From assembly GCF_001522545.3 (NCBI RefSeq), contig NC_031799.1:29433450-29497449 (forward strand): a DNA stretch of 64,000 nucleotides, read 5' to 3'. Positions 50,351 through 60,951 of this stretch are shown piece after piece. The DNA is from Parus major. Its lineage: Eukaryota > Chordata > Aves > Passeriformes > Paridae. The position numbers were made by a program, and so were the translations under genes. Every line of letters starts with the position of its first letter. Position 1 is the stretch's first letter. The notes under the pieces were generated by a model. The model was given only the letters and a program-made list of their open reading frames with translations. It made no database searches and had not been told where the DNA came from.

Positions 50351-52387
50351 ACAGCCAAGCAAACTATTATTCTTGCAGCTGCAAACTCATAGACTCAGGA
50401 ACCCAAGTTTCTTGATAGTTGTTCAATAATGAACAGATGAATCATTAGAACTTCCTAAAATAAAATCATCAGAGAGCATAACCTCAGTCTCTTAAGCCCA
50501 AATAGTTTGTCAGCTGCACATGTATGAAAACAACAAAAAAGTAGTCTTTGCCTTAGAAAACTTAATTTTTACTGTCCATATGATTTTCTTTCTGCTGTGA
50601 AATTAAAGTAAACATAACCTCAATTGCCTTGCTGAATTGACAACCATAACAGTCAAGTTTTTTCCATCTACTTTATCATTCTATGCATTCTGTACATCAC
50701 ATTTGGAAAAAAAAATCACACAAAACAAAACAACACCAGTTAAAAATAGGTTTCTATAAATGCAGTACTCACCTTTACATATTGCTTTGTAGGCAGGAGT
50801 GAGAAGGGAATTTTTCTCATTTAAATGATTGCTGCACATGCAAATGTATCAGTAGTGAATATATAAGTTCCCCTTCTCTTTTCACTTTTATGCACATTTT
50901 TCTTCCCTTTCCACAGCAAAATCTTCTGAGAGATTTTTTGGTAATGTGCTGCTTCCATGTAACCATCACCTACTTTGAAACAGTATGTTCTTAATTTCTG
51001 TTTTGTAGGAAGTGAAATATCTATTAAGAGAGGCTAATAAAAATAAGAGAGGAAGACAATATATCTGAATATTTTTGTGTCATGTAGTCATTAAAAAATG
51101 CCAAACTGGTAAATGGGAATTTTAGGCAGATAAATGAAGCGTAAGTTTAATTGTAACAATTATTGGGGGAAATCCTGCTCCTAACAGATGTGTCCATTTG
51201 GATGGTGTGATGAGCGAAAGCAAAGCAAGTGGTTCCAGACACTTCTCTGGCAATAAAGCCATACTGCTGATGCAGGTTGGCTAGACTAGGACATGTGCTA
51301 CTGAGCATAAAACATAGAACAAACTGGCAGAGATCCTGCAGGATTAGGGCATTGATTCTTTCACCCCCTTTCTTTTGAAATCACCTGGGATAATTACACA
51401 GCAGAAAGCATAAAAGGATCTTTTTCCTGATGATTCTTGCAAGCACGTTCATTCACATGAAATAAATCTCTGCAAAAAACATAGAAACAGAATAGATCAG
51501 GTCTATAGAAAGAGGTTCACCTGTTTACATCCATGGGACATCAGCTATCTGCTTTAGCATGAAGAAGTGGGTTTAGGCACCACTTGAACAATCTGAATTT
51601 ACCAAGAACATTTTTAGAATGCACATGTAGGAAGAAATTTCTGTAGGTTCAGAACTATTGTTAATAATAGTACTGAAAGTGCATAATAATGTTGCTCTTA
51701 CAGGAGGAATAAAGAGTAATTTGATTAAGACTTAGAAATAAAGTGCAGGGAGAGCATGATTCCATTTGATAGATATTGATTTCATTTAGATTTGCTAAGT
51801 ATGGGTAATTGGGTGGGTGTTGTGAATAATATTAGAAGATGTGAATAACAAGGGCATGTGTTATAGATGTAATTTTAATGAATAGAAGAAGACTGAATTT
51901 TAATGACTAGAAGAAACTGAAAAGAATCAAGAAAAACACTTGTAGTTTTCTCTTTTAGTTTAACCCTGGTATCCTGGATGTAAAGGTGAAGTTTAAAATG
52001 ACATAAATAGAATTCTCAGTAACTTGGGTAAAATAATAAATTGGGCCAGATCCTTTTTTTTTTGGGGGGGGGGGGAGGAGGAACTCTATATTTCAGTATC
52101 TTCATATAGACTAGATGCAGGCTAAAGCATCAAAAAAGCAGATGATACTTTTGACATCAACTATTGTCAAAATAATTTTTCATGACACATATTGTGCTCA
52201 AATATAATGACTGAACCTGTATGATTTATGATAAAATTATGTTCCTTGATATCATCAGGATTCTACAGATGCAAAGTTAAATCTAAAATAATTTTCTTGT
52301 ATGGTTTTAAGACAGAGTAAGTATAAAGCAGGAGAAACTGGAATGGGGCAAGGCAGATGTTCATGTGGAAACGGACTAAAAACAGAC
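50351..52387. other. AT-rich DNA without recognised genes
   Basis: No gene, RNA or transposon recognised. A T10-G12 homopolymer junction lies at 52054-52075. Confidence 0.55.
52054..52075. repeat. T10 followed by G12
   Basis: Ten T directly followed by twelve G, then AGGAGG. Confidence 0.92.
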
Positions 52388-52885
52388 TCATGGAATCACA
52401 GAATGGGTTGGGGTGGAAGGGACAGCAGTGGGTTATCTGGCCCAATCTCCCTGCCCAAACAAGGTCATCCCAGAGCATGTTGCACAGGATTACAGACTGT
52501 TCTTGAACATCTCCAGTGAGAGACACTCCACAATCTCTCTAGGCACTCTGTTCCAATGCTTGGTCACGTACACAGTAAAGAAGTTCTTCCTTCTCTTCAG
52601 GTGTGCATCAGCTTCTCCCCATTGCATTTTGTCCTATTGCCTTGCACCACTGAGAAGAGCCTGGATCCATCCTCTTGAAACCATCTCTTTTAAGTACTTA
52701 TGCACTTGATGAGGTTCCTTCTAAGTTATCGCTTGAGGCTGAACAGGCTCATCTCTCTAAGCCTTTCCTCATAAGAGAGATGCTCCTGTCCCTAATCATC
52801 TTTCTTGCCCTCTACTAGACCCTCTCCAGGAGAAGACTGCTGTCCACCAGGACCTCCAGCTCCTTCTCTACAGAGCTGCTTTTGA
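52388..52885 (-). mobile_element. CR1 LINE 3' fragment with internal deletion, minus orientation
   Basis: The tail 'GGAATCACAGAATGG' at 52391 gives the 3' end. The ORF2 C-terminal region follows on the minus strand, closely parallel to 23338-23738 (shared 'CAGTAAAGAAGTT' and 'GAACAGGCTCATCTC' blocks). Near 52830 the sequence jumps from 'CCCTCTCCAG' to 'CTGTCCACCAGGACC', skipping about 150-200 bases present in the 24141-24360 copy. Frames are broken. Confidence 0.88.
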
Positions 52886-52974
52886 TGAACAGGGTTTATC
52901 CTTCAAGAAAAAAATCTGTACTCAGAAGATCTTAATGTTCTCCATCAGCTTTTCAGGCGTTTTTAATGCTTGAA

Positions 52975-53082
52975 TACATATATAAATATAATAACAGAAA
53001 CATAATATAAATATTATATATATAAATTATTATATAAATATAAAATATACATATTAATATACATTAAAAAAATATATACATT
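52975..53082. repeat. AT-rich tract
   Basis: Almost pure A and T with TATAAATAT-type units over about 108 bases, beside a CR1 5' end. Confidence 0.8.
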
Positions 53083-53126
53083 TGGGAAAAAATTGGGGAA
53101 TAAATCTGAGAACTCCATCTCTAACC

Positions 53127-53190
53127 CCATCCCCCCCAAAAAAAATCCAACCTAAACCAAAACAAAACCAAACCCAAACAACCCACAAGG
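53127..53190. repeat. A/C-rich low-complexity tract
   Basis: Made of AAACC, CAAAA and CCC units with few G or T; the opposite strand is T/G-rich like the other tracts in this window. Confidence 0.8.
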
Positions 53191-54596
53191 AACAACTTAA
53201 CCTACTGCATACAGGCATAAAATTATAATGATTATAAACTACATAAATCTCTATTTCATCAGTGATATATGGATATTGCTACAAAATCTAGATGTAATAC
53301 ACTTTAAGTATGCAAAGATGATATGTGTTTTCTTTGCAGCTGCTACATGCCAATGATCGTTGTTTCCATAAGACACTTTCATCTGTCTGTGAGAACATGA
53401 ACCTGTCACCTGCAAATGTAAGGACAGACATGTCCCTGCTTTCATTTAGATTAAGTTTTTTGTTGTTATGACATCCTTTTTTTTCAATTGCCACAAGACT
53501 TCTTAAAAATTTTATTTTGAAGAAGAGATACAGAAATAAAACTGCTTATATTAGTCTATTTACTTATTCTAACTATTTGTTTCTCCTGCACTCTATCTTC
53601 ATTTCTCAGAGAGATACACTTGGTCTTCATGTCCATAACCTATCAATACTACAAATTCCTATAAAAAGAGAAGCTCATGTGCATATTGTACAGTTAATGT
53701 AGGCTTCAAGAAAACATCTTCAAGATCTTGTATAACTTACGGCAATCTTAATTTTAACTACCAGAATATACTAATTTAAATGCTCACAAGGAGTAAGAAT
53801 AGCTATGCAATTGTTTTTGAGGAGGGAAAACGCTGCTCATATTAACTTTTGTTTTAAATTATATTCTGAAGAGGTGAGACTACATTTTGTTAGAGCACAC
53901 ATGTGTTCTAATGGAGCACTAACCCTTTTTCATTAATTTCCCAACTCAAGCAATGATCTACAGGCTGCTCTAATATAATTTGTATATAGCTCTTTCACAT
54001 AAAATTTCACATAGAACTTCTGATGTGGTGTGATTAATACAGTTAAAGCCAAGGGTGGCAACCATATCCAGTACAAGGGCATTTCTCCTAGCTACCACAG
54101 TAATCCTAATTCAATTTCTGATATGGAGACATAAAAAAAATAATAGTTCACTTATAAATATACACATGTAAACACAGTAGTAAAGGGCTCACATTTTGAA
54201 AATGCCTCAATGGTGTAAAAATTTTAGTCTCACTTGTATAAATAATTTAGACTATCTAGAACAAAATAACAAGCTTGCTAAAGAAGGTGCTTAAGAATTT
54301 TATTATGCAACAAGAACAAAGTGAATTGCAAGAACTCTTCCCAACATATGAATGGCCTTTATGGAGTGTCCACCAAATCTAATGAGTAGTGCAAGCTGTG
54401 CCATTACACTACAAATATATCAAGATACTCAGTAAACTGTGATTTTTTAATAAAAAGAGAGAGACTATTTTTCATGGTCTATTTGCTCCTATTTTGGATT
54501 ATCACTATTTTCGGGATATAATGTGTTTTTACAACAGATTAAACAAATTACCTTAATGAGTTGTTCTTTTTCTTCATCTTTGAGATGTGGTACTCT

Positions 54597-54597
<1 letters not shown>

Positions 54598-54649
<52 letters not shown>
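54598..54649. repeat. (ATC)17 microsatellite
   Basis: About seventeen perfect ATC units. Confidence 0.95.
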
Positions 54650-54863
54650 CCATAACAGCAAGTAGGATCTATGACACAGTGAATTAAATCAGCAAAAAGA
54701 AAAAAAAAATATGATATCTCTGTCCACCCTAAATTAGACATATTGCATATTTTCTTCTGAAATCACCAAATTACACTGAAAAGCTACCACATCGATTGAC
54801 TTCAAGTTAACAGATGTGAAAATAAGCAGGCTTCTCAGCATTGCAACATGCATTCAAAGGAGA

Positions 54864-54893
54864 TACCAAGTGCAAAATACCAAGTGCAAAATC
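54864..54893. repeat. 14-bp tandem duplication
   Basis: The unit TACCAAGTGCAAAA occurs twice in a row without change. Confidence 0.85.
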
Positions 54894-57390
54894 ACTTAGC
54901 ATTTGACACATTACTGGATAAGCTTTTCAAATATTTTGATAATAATTTCTGCATAAGAGTAGAAGGGATTTTAATTTTGAAACTTTTATGAGTTTTGCAA
55001 ATAGGTGAAACTTATTATATTTGTAATATCTTTCCTATTAAGGATTTAGTGGTTCATACTAAATAATGTACTTCACATTTATGTGTGCATACTCTGTGTG
55101 TGTAGTGGTGTATATTCACATATATTTTGATGTTGACTGATGGCACTGTGTTTTACACAGGGTCCTCTAGCAGATGAGTATAATATTTTCTTGTCTATTT
55201 TTAAGTGACTTAACAAGGAAATAAAGAAAATAAAGGGAATGGGTGAGTGGATATAGTAGTTAGTAGGAAAACTACCATAGGTACTCTGCTCTGTTATTAC
55301 CCATGTTATAATATCGTATTTCGTCTTCTCACTTTCTCTCTTTTGCTACCATTTCTTGTGTCTAGTATTTGCAAACTCTTTGGAGCACAAACTCTTTTTT
55401 CCTTTCTGTTGCTTCCTTCCAATAAAGTTATGGGGACAATGTCAAATATTCCTACTGCAAACACTGAATTCCAGTGTAAGCCTGTCAATGCCTGGCTATT
55501 CCATCAAAATTAGTAAAAAATCAGATTTTCTAATATTTCTTTCTTTATGAAAATTTAGTTCAAAATACTGACCTGTGTTTTTTTTCTGATCAAGACATGG
55601 AACTCTTGGCCACTACTGGTAATATCCTTATGTCATACATCCATGAAGATTATTACTCCAAGATGTACTGTTTCTCTCAAAGGCCATAGGAACCATTTCC
55701 AGAAAAAAGAGAGAAAGAGGCAAAATCAGCACTATAAGCTGACAAGACGTAAGACCGGACAGCTAGTTTATCTGATTTCCCATGACCTTCTTTTGGACAA
55801 TCTCCTCTTCCTGATGCATTATTTGGTCAAGGAGCAAGAACCACCTTGTAAATAAGTACGTGTTTGTTCATTGGTTGCAGTTAAAATATTCTATTCACCT
55901 TCATTGCTAAACAGAACACAGAAGTAAACAAATAAAATGAGTAAAAGCTAAATACTAAATTCCATTGTTGATACCAAAGATGCAGCAAGCAGCAGAACTT
56001 CACACACTTCTAAACTTGCAACAGTTCCTTTGTCCCCTTAACTATTAAACTTATGAAGTCCCAAACGAAATTCTCTTTCAATCTCTAATTTTGCTAATCT
56101 TTACACATTTGAGTAGCTTCAGTGGAATACAAGAGAGCTCCTTTTGAAACTATGATTAGTCACATTTCTAGCTTTTTTGTAGGTTAAACACGTGAGAATT
56201 TCAAAGCATCTGTCATTTACTGGGTAGTGACTAAACTTTCGTGAATAAATTATGAAAGCGTATCAAATGACAGGCAGGTGATTCAAAACAATTATAGTCC
56301 TATAGATGATTTCAGAATTACCTCTTTTTTTCACATTCTATGTTATGTAGGCCTCAGTACAAGATCTAAAAAATCTGCTTCTTGTGGGGGCTCTACTAAC
56401 TCAGTTGGTAAGAGTGAAAGTTAAAGTAACGTACTTGTGCTCAATAGATAACAAAGTCCTTATTTTTAATTTTCCATATGTCTGTATATATGTGTCTTCA
56501 GTTTGTAGCTATGCAAGTACTTAACCACTGACTTAAAGTGAATAACAGAGGGGTAAAAACATTCTATAAGAGCATCAGCCTGGAGCTGGACACCACCTAT
56601 TTCCAACGAAAGCTACCTGTTCATTAGGAATATTGAGGAAAACTCTATAGTTTGTAAATCAGAAGTGCATTTGAGCTATTACTAAAGTAATTTAGTCATG
56701 CAGAGAAAATACTTGAAGGACATACATTAAAAATGCATAATGTAATAACTGGTTAACAAGTCATACTGTTTTTTAATATGAACACATTATAATGGCTCTA
56801 GAAAGAAGTATTAGTTTATCAAGTTGAAATATTGTTGGTGACTCCATAGAACAATGTACTTACATGAAACTTGAAATGACTGCTGGGTAGTAGCTTTGAG
56901 GAGGCATCATCTCAAGCAGGATCTACAGCAGTCAGACTCAAGCTGAATAAAGATCACTAAAGAACTGGAAAAAAAAAATTGAAAGCAAAATGCTCTTATC
57001 AGAAGTGTTACTGACAGATCAAATTATAAGATCTTTCAGGAAGAAAATTTACTTTTGTAGTAGATCTGACATAGTTCTCCCTTGTGTTTGGAAGCCTGAC
57101 TCATTCTCTACCTGTATGGTGTTATATATATATATGTGGTAACATTCTGAATCACAGTCTTGAATAATATTCAACATCATACTTTTTGAAAATACATATT
57201 TACAAATAAGGGAAGCCATCTTTCAGAGAAATTCATTCAGCTGTCTGGATTAAGTTGATTTACATAAGCATTGTAGAAAGGAGAATTACCCCCTGGCATT
57301 AAATTCAATCTCCACAGATGGTCTTTTTGATCTGTTAATCAGATTTCCTGTATCCTTAGACAATATCTTAATTGCTTATGCCCTCATATT

Positions 57391-57412
57391 AAAAAAAAAA
57401 AAAAAAAAAAAA
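57391..57412. repeat. (A)22 run
   Basis: Twenty-two A followed by purine-rich sequence. No gene copy is recognised upstream. Confidence 0.9.
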
Positions 57413-58591
57413 GAAAACGAAGGAAAAAGGGAGAGAATTATAGAGAATTATATTTATCTTAAGGAGGCAGGAATAAACATTTACATTCATATGCTTTTCA
57501 CAATACTGTGAAATTATATTAAACATAGTTCACCAGAACAGAAAAGTGCATTTATTAGGAAAAATACATGGAAAGGTCTGTATGTTTTCCATTACTGTAT
57601 TTTCTGTATCAATTCTAGATGAAATATCCTCTTTAATTGTATCCATATTCTAGAAAATTTCTTTTGCTACATTTCCAAATTATGTGGATTAATGTGGTGA
57701 AATTTGCATACTTAGTGCAAAACTACTCCATATATTAGAGAATTCCTTTACCATTGTATAACACAAAATCTGCTGATTCTGTTTCCACAGTTCTAGTAAA
57801 ATCTTCAAAAAGACTCAGATATTTTAGTGAAGCAGTGCTGTGGTTTTTTTTTCTCTCCTACAATATACACAGAAACAACAGCAGAAGCAGGAGCAGTGGC
57901 TAAAGTAAGTTCAGGGCTGAGTTTTAGAATGGGCCCTACAGGGCTGTTTCTGCATTCAGGGACAGTAAAGTAGCCACTCAGGGCCTATCAGGACCTGGAA
58001 TTTCACAGCAGATTATCAGGGGAGCCAGGGTCAGCACTGGGAGCACTGTGGGAGATCTAAATGGCTCCAGGGAGCACAGAGTGGGAGTGTCATTGCAGGA
58101 GGACATGGCGCTTTACACAGGCAGGGCGAGCAGCACAGTGTGGTCTCCTTCCCATCAGCTCAAAGAAGTACAAGAGTGGCTCCTATTCTGCAGGGTTCTA
58201 AGCCATCTCTATGTATCAGAAAGGATGTGGCAATGAAAACAGAGATGTTGTGGAAACATACAAGGATCCAGGTAGCATCAGAGTGTAACAGAGATAATAC
58301 TTGTGTGAGGTGGGAGCAGGTAGATGATCTGCTGAATTTGGTGGTACAAACCAAAAAGAAGCTGGACAGGTTAAGGACTGTTAGAGGATCTGAGGAAGAG
58401 ATTGTCTGGAGAAGCTGTTCCCTACTTGGTCTGAGACAAATGTACTGGCCAAATGCATCTCACAAAGTGGAGGATTCTCTCCACAGTATGCAGGAGGGAA
58501 CCTAGGATGTGGGGCAGAATGAAGATAAGATGTTTCTTGGGATGGCAGATGAATCCTCTCTTGGCCTGTCTCCCCACATCCCCTACAGAAT

Positions 58592-59007
58592 ATGTATGAG
58601 ATGCTGGAAACTGGGGGCCAGGAAAATAACAATCTAGATGAAGGAACATATAAGTGGTTGCCTAAGCTGGTTCAGGCAACCAAGCATACTGCAACAAACT
58701 CTGAAATGCAAAAACAAAGGGTAGTTGTTGTAGAAGACTCCCTGCTGAGGGTAACAGAGAGTCTGACATGGGGCACAGACCCAACCCACAGGGAAGTGTT
58801 CCTCCTCCCTGGGGCCCCCGTAAGGGAAAGCTTCTTGGTTTAGTACACCCTTCTAACTCCCACCCTCTGTTAGTGTTCTGGGTGGACAGAGACAAGATTG
58901 AAGGAAGTGCTCATGGGGTAATCAAAAGGGACTTCAGGGCACTGAGATATTTGCTTAAAGAAGTAGGTACACAGGTAGTATTCTCCTCAAAATCCCTTCA
59001 GTATTAG
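58592..59007 (+). pseudogene. CR1 ORF1 C-terminal remnant (SGNH esterase-like domain)
   Basis: Two overlapping frames (58592-58843 and 58768-59007) together cover the C-terminal half of CR1 ORF1, shifted against each other, so at least one frameshift lies near 58820. The block around the presumed catalytic Ser ('EDSLLRVTE') is retained, with Glu where Gly is usual in the GDS pattern. The family is known from avian CR1 ORF1; its role in retrotransposition is as an RNA-binding, esterase-bearing protein. This copy cannot make it. Confidence 0.75.
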
Positions 59008-59279
59008 GGGAAAAAAATACCAAAAGGAATAGGAATACTTTACTGATCTCTAGATGGCTAAGAGCCTGGTTCCATAGGTGCCATAGGGATTCTTGACCAT
59101 GGAATGACCAGCTTATATGGAACCAGGCCTGCTTATGTTGTTTGGGCTACACCTGACTCAGTGGAAAAAGGACTATGGCCTAGGAGTTATCAGGGCTGAC
59201 TGAGCAGTCTTTAAATTATATTCAAATGGAGAAGAAGATAAGATGAGAGTCAATAGAGATGAGCATGCTTTTGTTGGCC

Positions 59280-60219
59280 TAGCTGAAGAGCACCTATGCC
59301 CGTGCATGCAGTCTAGACAGCAAACAGGAGGAACTGGAAGATATTGTACAGCAGGAAACTTATGATGCAGTTGCTATCACAGAAATGTGGTAGTATGAGT
59401 CTCACAACTGCATGCTAGGAGAGACAGGCAAAACAAAAGAGATAGTAATTTGGTGCTCCATGTTAGGGAGTGTTTTGATTTTATTGAAATTGATGATGAT
59501 GATGATGATGATGAAGATGACAAGGTTCACTGCCCATGGGTAGAGACTGGGGAAGGTCAGCAGGGTAGACATCATGGTGGGAATCTGTTACAGACCACCA
59601 GCCAGGATGAACATACAGATTAGGTGCTCTACAAATGGCTGGCAGAAGTCTCACAGTCATCAGCCCTTGTACTTGTGGGTGACTTCAGCTTGCCAAGATG
59701 TCTGCTGGAAATACAAGACAGGAATACAAGACAAGAAAATAAACAGACTAGGAAGTTGCTGGAGTGTGTGGGAGACAGCTTCCTAATACAACCAGTAAAT
59801 GAGCCTTCAAGATGAGATGCCTTGCTAGACCTGTTATTTGTGAACAGAGAAGGACTTGTAAATAATTTTGGGCAGGGTAACTGTGAAATTTTAATGTTTT
59901 CTATACTGGGGGAAGTAAGTACGACAACCAACAGAACCTCCACCTTGGACTTCCCATTGGAAAACTCTGAGTGTTCAGGAGATTGATTGACAAAGTCCCT
60001 TTGGAGCCAGTCCTGGAGGGCAGAGAAGTCCAGGAAGGTTGGATGTGCTTTAAAAGAGAATTTCTAAATATTCAAGAACAAGCTGTCTCCATGTGTAGAA
60101 AGAAAAGTCATTGGGGAAAAGGCCCAACCTTGTTAAACAGAGTACTTAAGCTGGAACTTAGAGGGATAAAAGACAATCTATCATCTCTGGAAGGGCAGAT
60201 AACTTATAGAGGACTATAA
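59280..60219 (+). pseudogene. CR1 ORF2 endonuclease-part remnant
   Basis: Several frames carry ordered pieces of the APE-type endonuclease and linker: 'RQQTGGTGRYC'-type region near 59320 (shifted), 'GICYRPPARM' near 59580, 'ALVLVGDFSLPRCLLEIQD' at 59660-59716, 'ECVGDSFLIQPVNEPSR' at 59762-59815, and 'MCFKREFLNIQEQAVSMCRK' at 60040-60100. A stop follows 'EMW' in the first part and frames shift several times. A GAT expansion interrupts it at 59491. Confidence 0.8.
59491..59517. repeat. (GAT)n expansion inside CR1 ORF2
   Basis: About eight to nine GAT units within the endonuclease region, where other CR1 copies have no such repeat. Confidence 0.85.
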
Positions 60220-60951
60220 GGATGTTGTGAGATCATGTCAGAGGAAAGTTGGAAGGGTGAAAGCCCAACTAAAACTCTGCAATGTCCACTGCATTTAAAG
60301 AAAGCAAGAAAAGTTTTTCTATAAATATATTGGCAGGAAATTATAGTCAAGGCAAGTCTCCATTATTTGTTGACGGTTAAGGTTAGTGTTACGTTAGGGA
60401 TGAGGTAAAGGCAGAGGTACTGACTACCATATTTTCCTCAGGCTTTAACACCAAAACTAGTTGTCCTCAGGATACCCAGCCCCCAGAGGTGGACGTAAGG
60501 ACTGGAGAGCTGGATTAAGCCATTGTGATGGAGGAAGAACTTGTTAGTGACCTGCTATGCCATTCAGACACTGTGAACGTCTATGGAGTTTGATGGGATC
60601 CACCCCAAAGTTATGAGGAAACTGGTTAAAACCTTGCCAAACTACTCTCAATCATCTGGTGGATTCCAGCAGTCCTGGTTAACTGGAGACACTCAGAGGA
60701 CTGGAAATAAACAAGTGTGCCACCCATCTGCACAAGAGGTCAGAAAGGTGAACTAGGGAACTACAGGATTGTCAGCAATACCTTGGTTCCAGGCAATGTT
60801 ATGGAGGTAATTCAGATTAATTCTAGAATCAGAATTACCTGGACCTCACAAAGGGTGATGTGGTTTAGTGATTTAGTGGCAGTGCTAGGTGAATGGTTGG
60901 ACTGGGTCCCATTGAAAGTCTCTTTGAATCTTGATGATTCTATGATTCTAT

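Larger units (their letters stand above)
52886..57889. other. AT-rich DNA without recognised genes
   Basis: Contains an AT tract (52975-53082), an A/C-rich patch (53127-53190), an ATC microsatellite and an A22 run. Open frames are short and have no family signal. Confidence 0.55.
57890..60951 (+). mobile_element. CR1 LINE with ORF1, endonuclease and 3' tail, internally deleted
   Basis: The longest CR1 copy here, in plus orientation. ORF1: the conserved 'QVDDLLNLV' coil-like region is at 58317-58345, with Trp where Cys is usual just before it; an esterase-like part with 'VVVVEDSLL' is at 58717-58748; and the region 'VIKRDFRALRYL' is at 58918-58955. ORF2: it opens near 59270, the endonuclease motif 'GICYRPPA' is at 59580-59604, and 'VGDFSLP' is at 59678-59699. 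The linker and first RT block ('GELGNYRIVSN') are at 60741-60779. At about 60835 the sequence jumps straight to the 3' UTR ('TGGTTTAGTG...') and two ATTCTATG octamers (60936-60952). Most of the reverse transcriptase is missing. Frameshifts and stops show that it is inactive. Confidence 0.92.

Noticed and set aside
56383..56420. tRNA-like start with a CTCAGTTGGTAAGAG D-arm motif
   Set aside because: No matching anticodon stem, T-arm or acceptor stem can be formed downstream.
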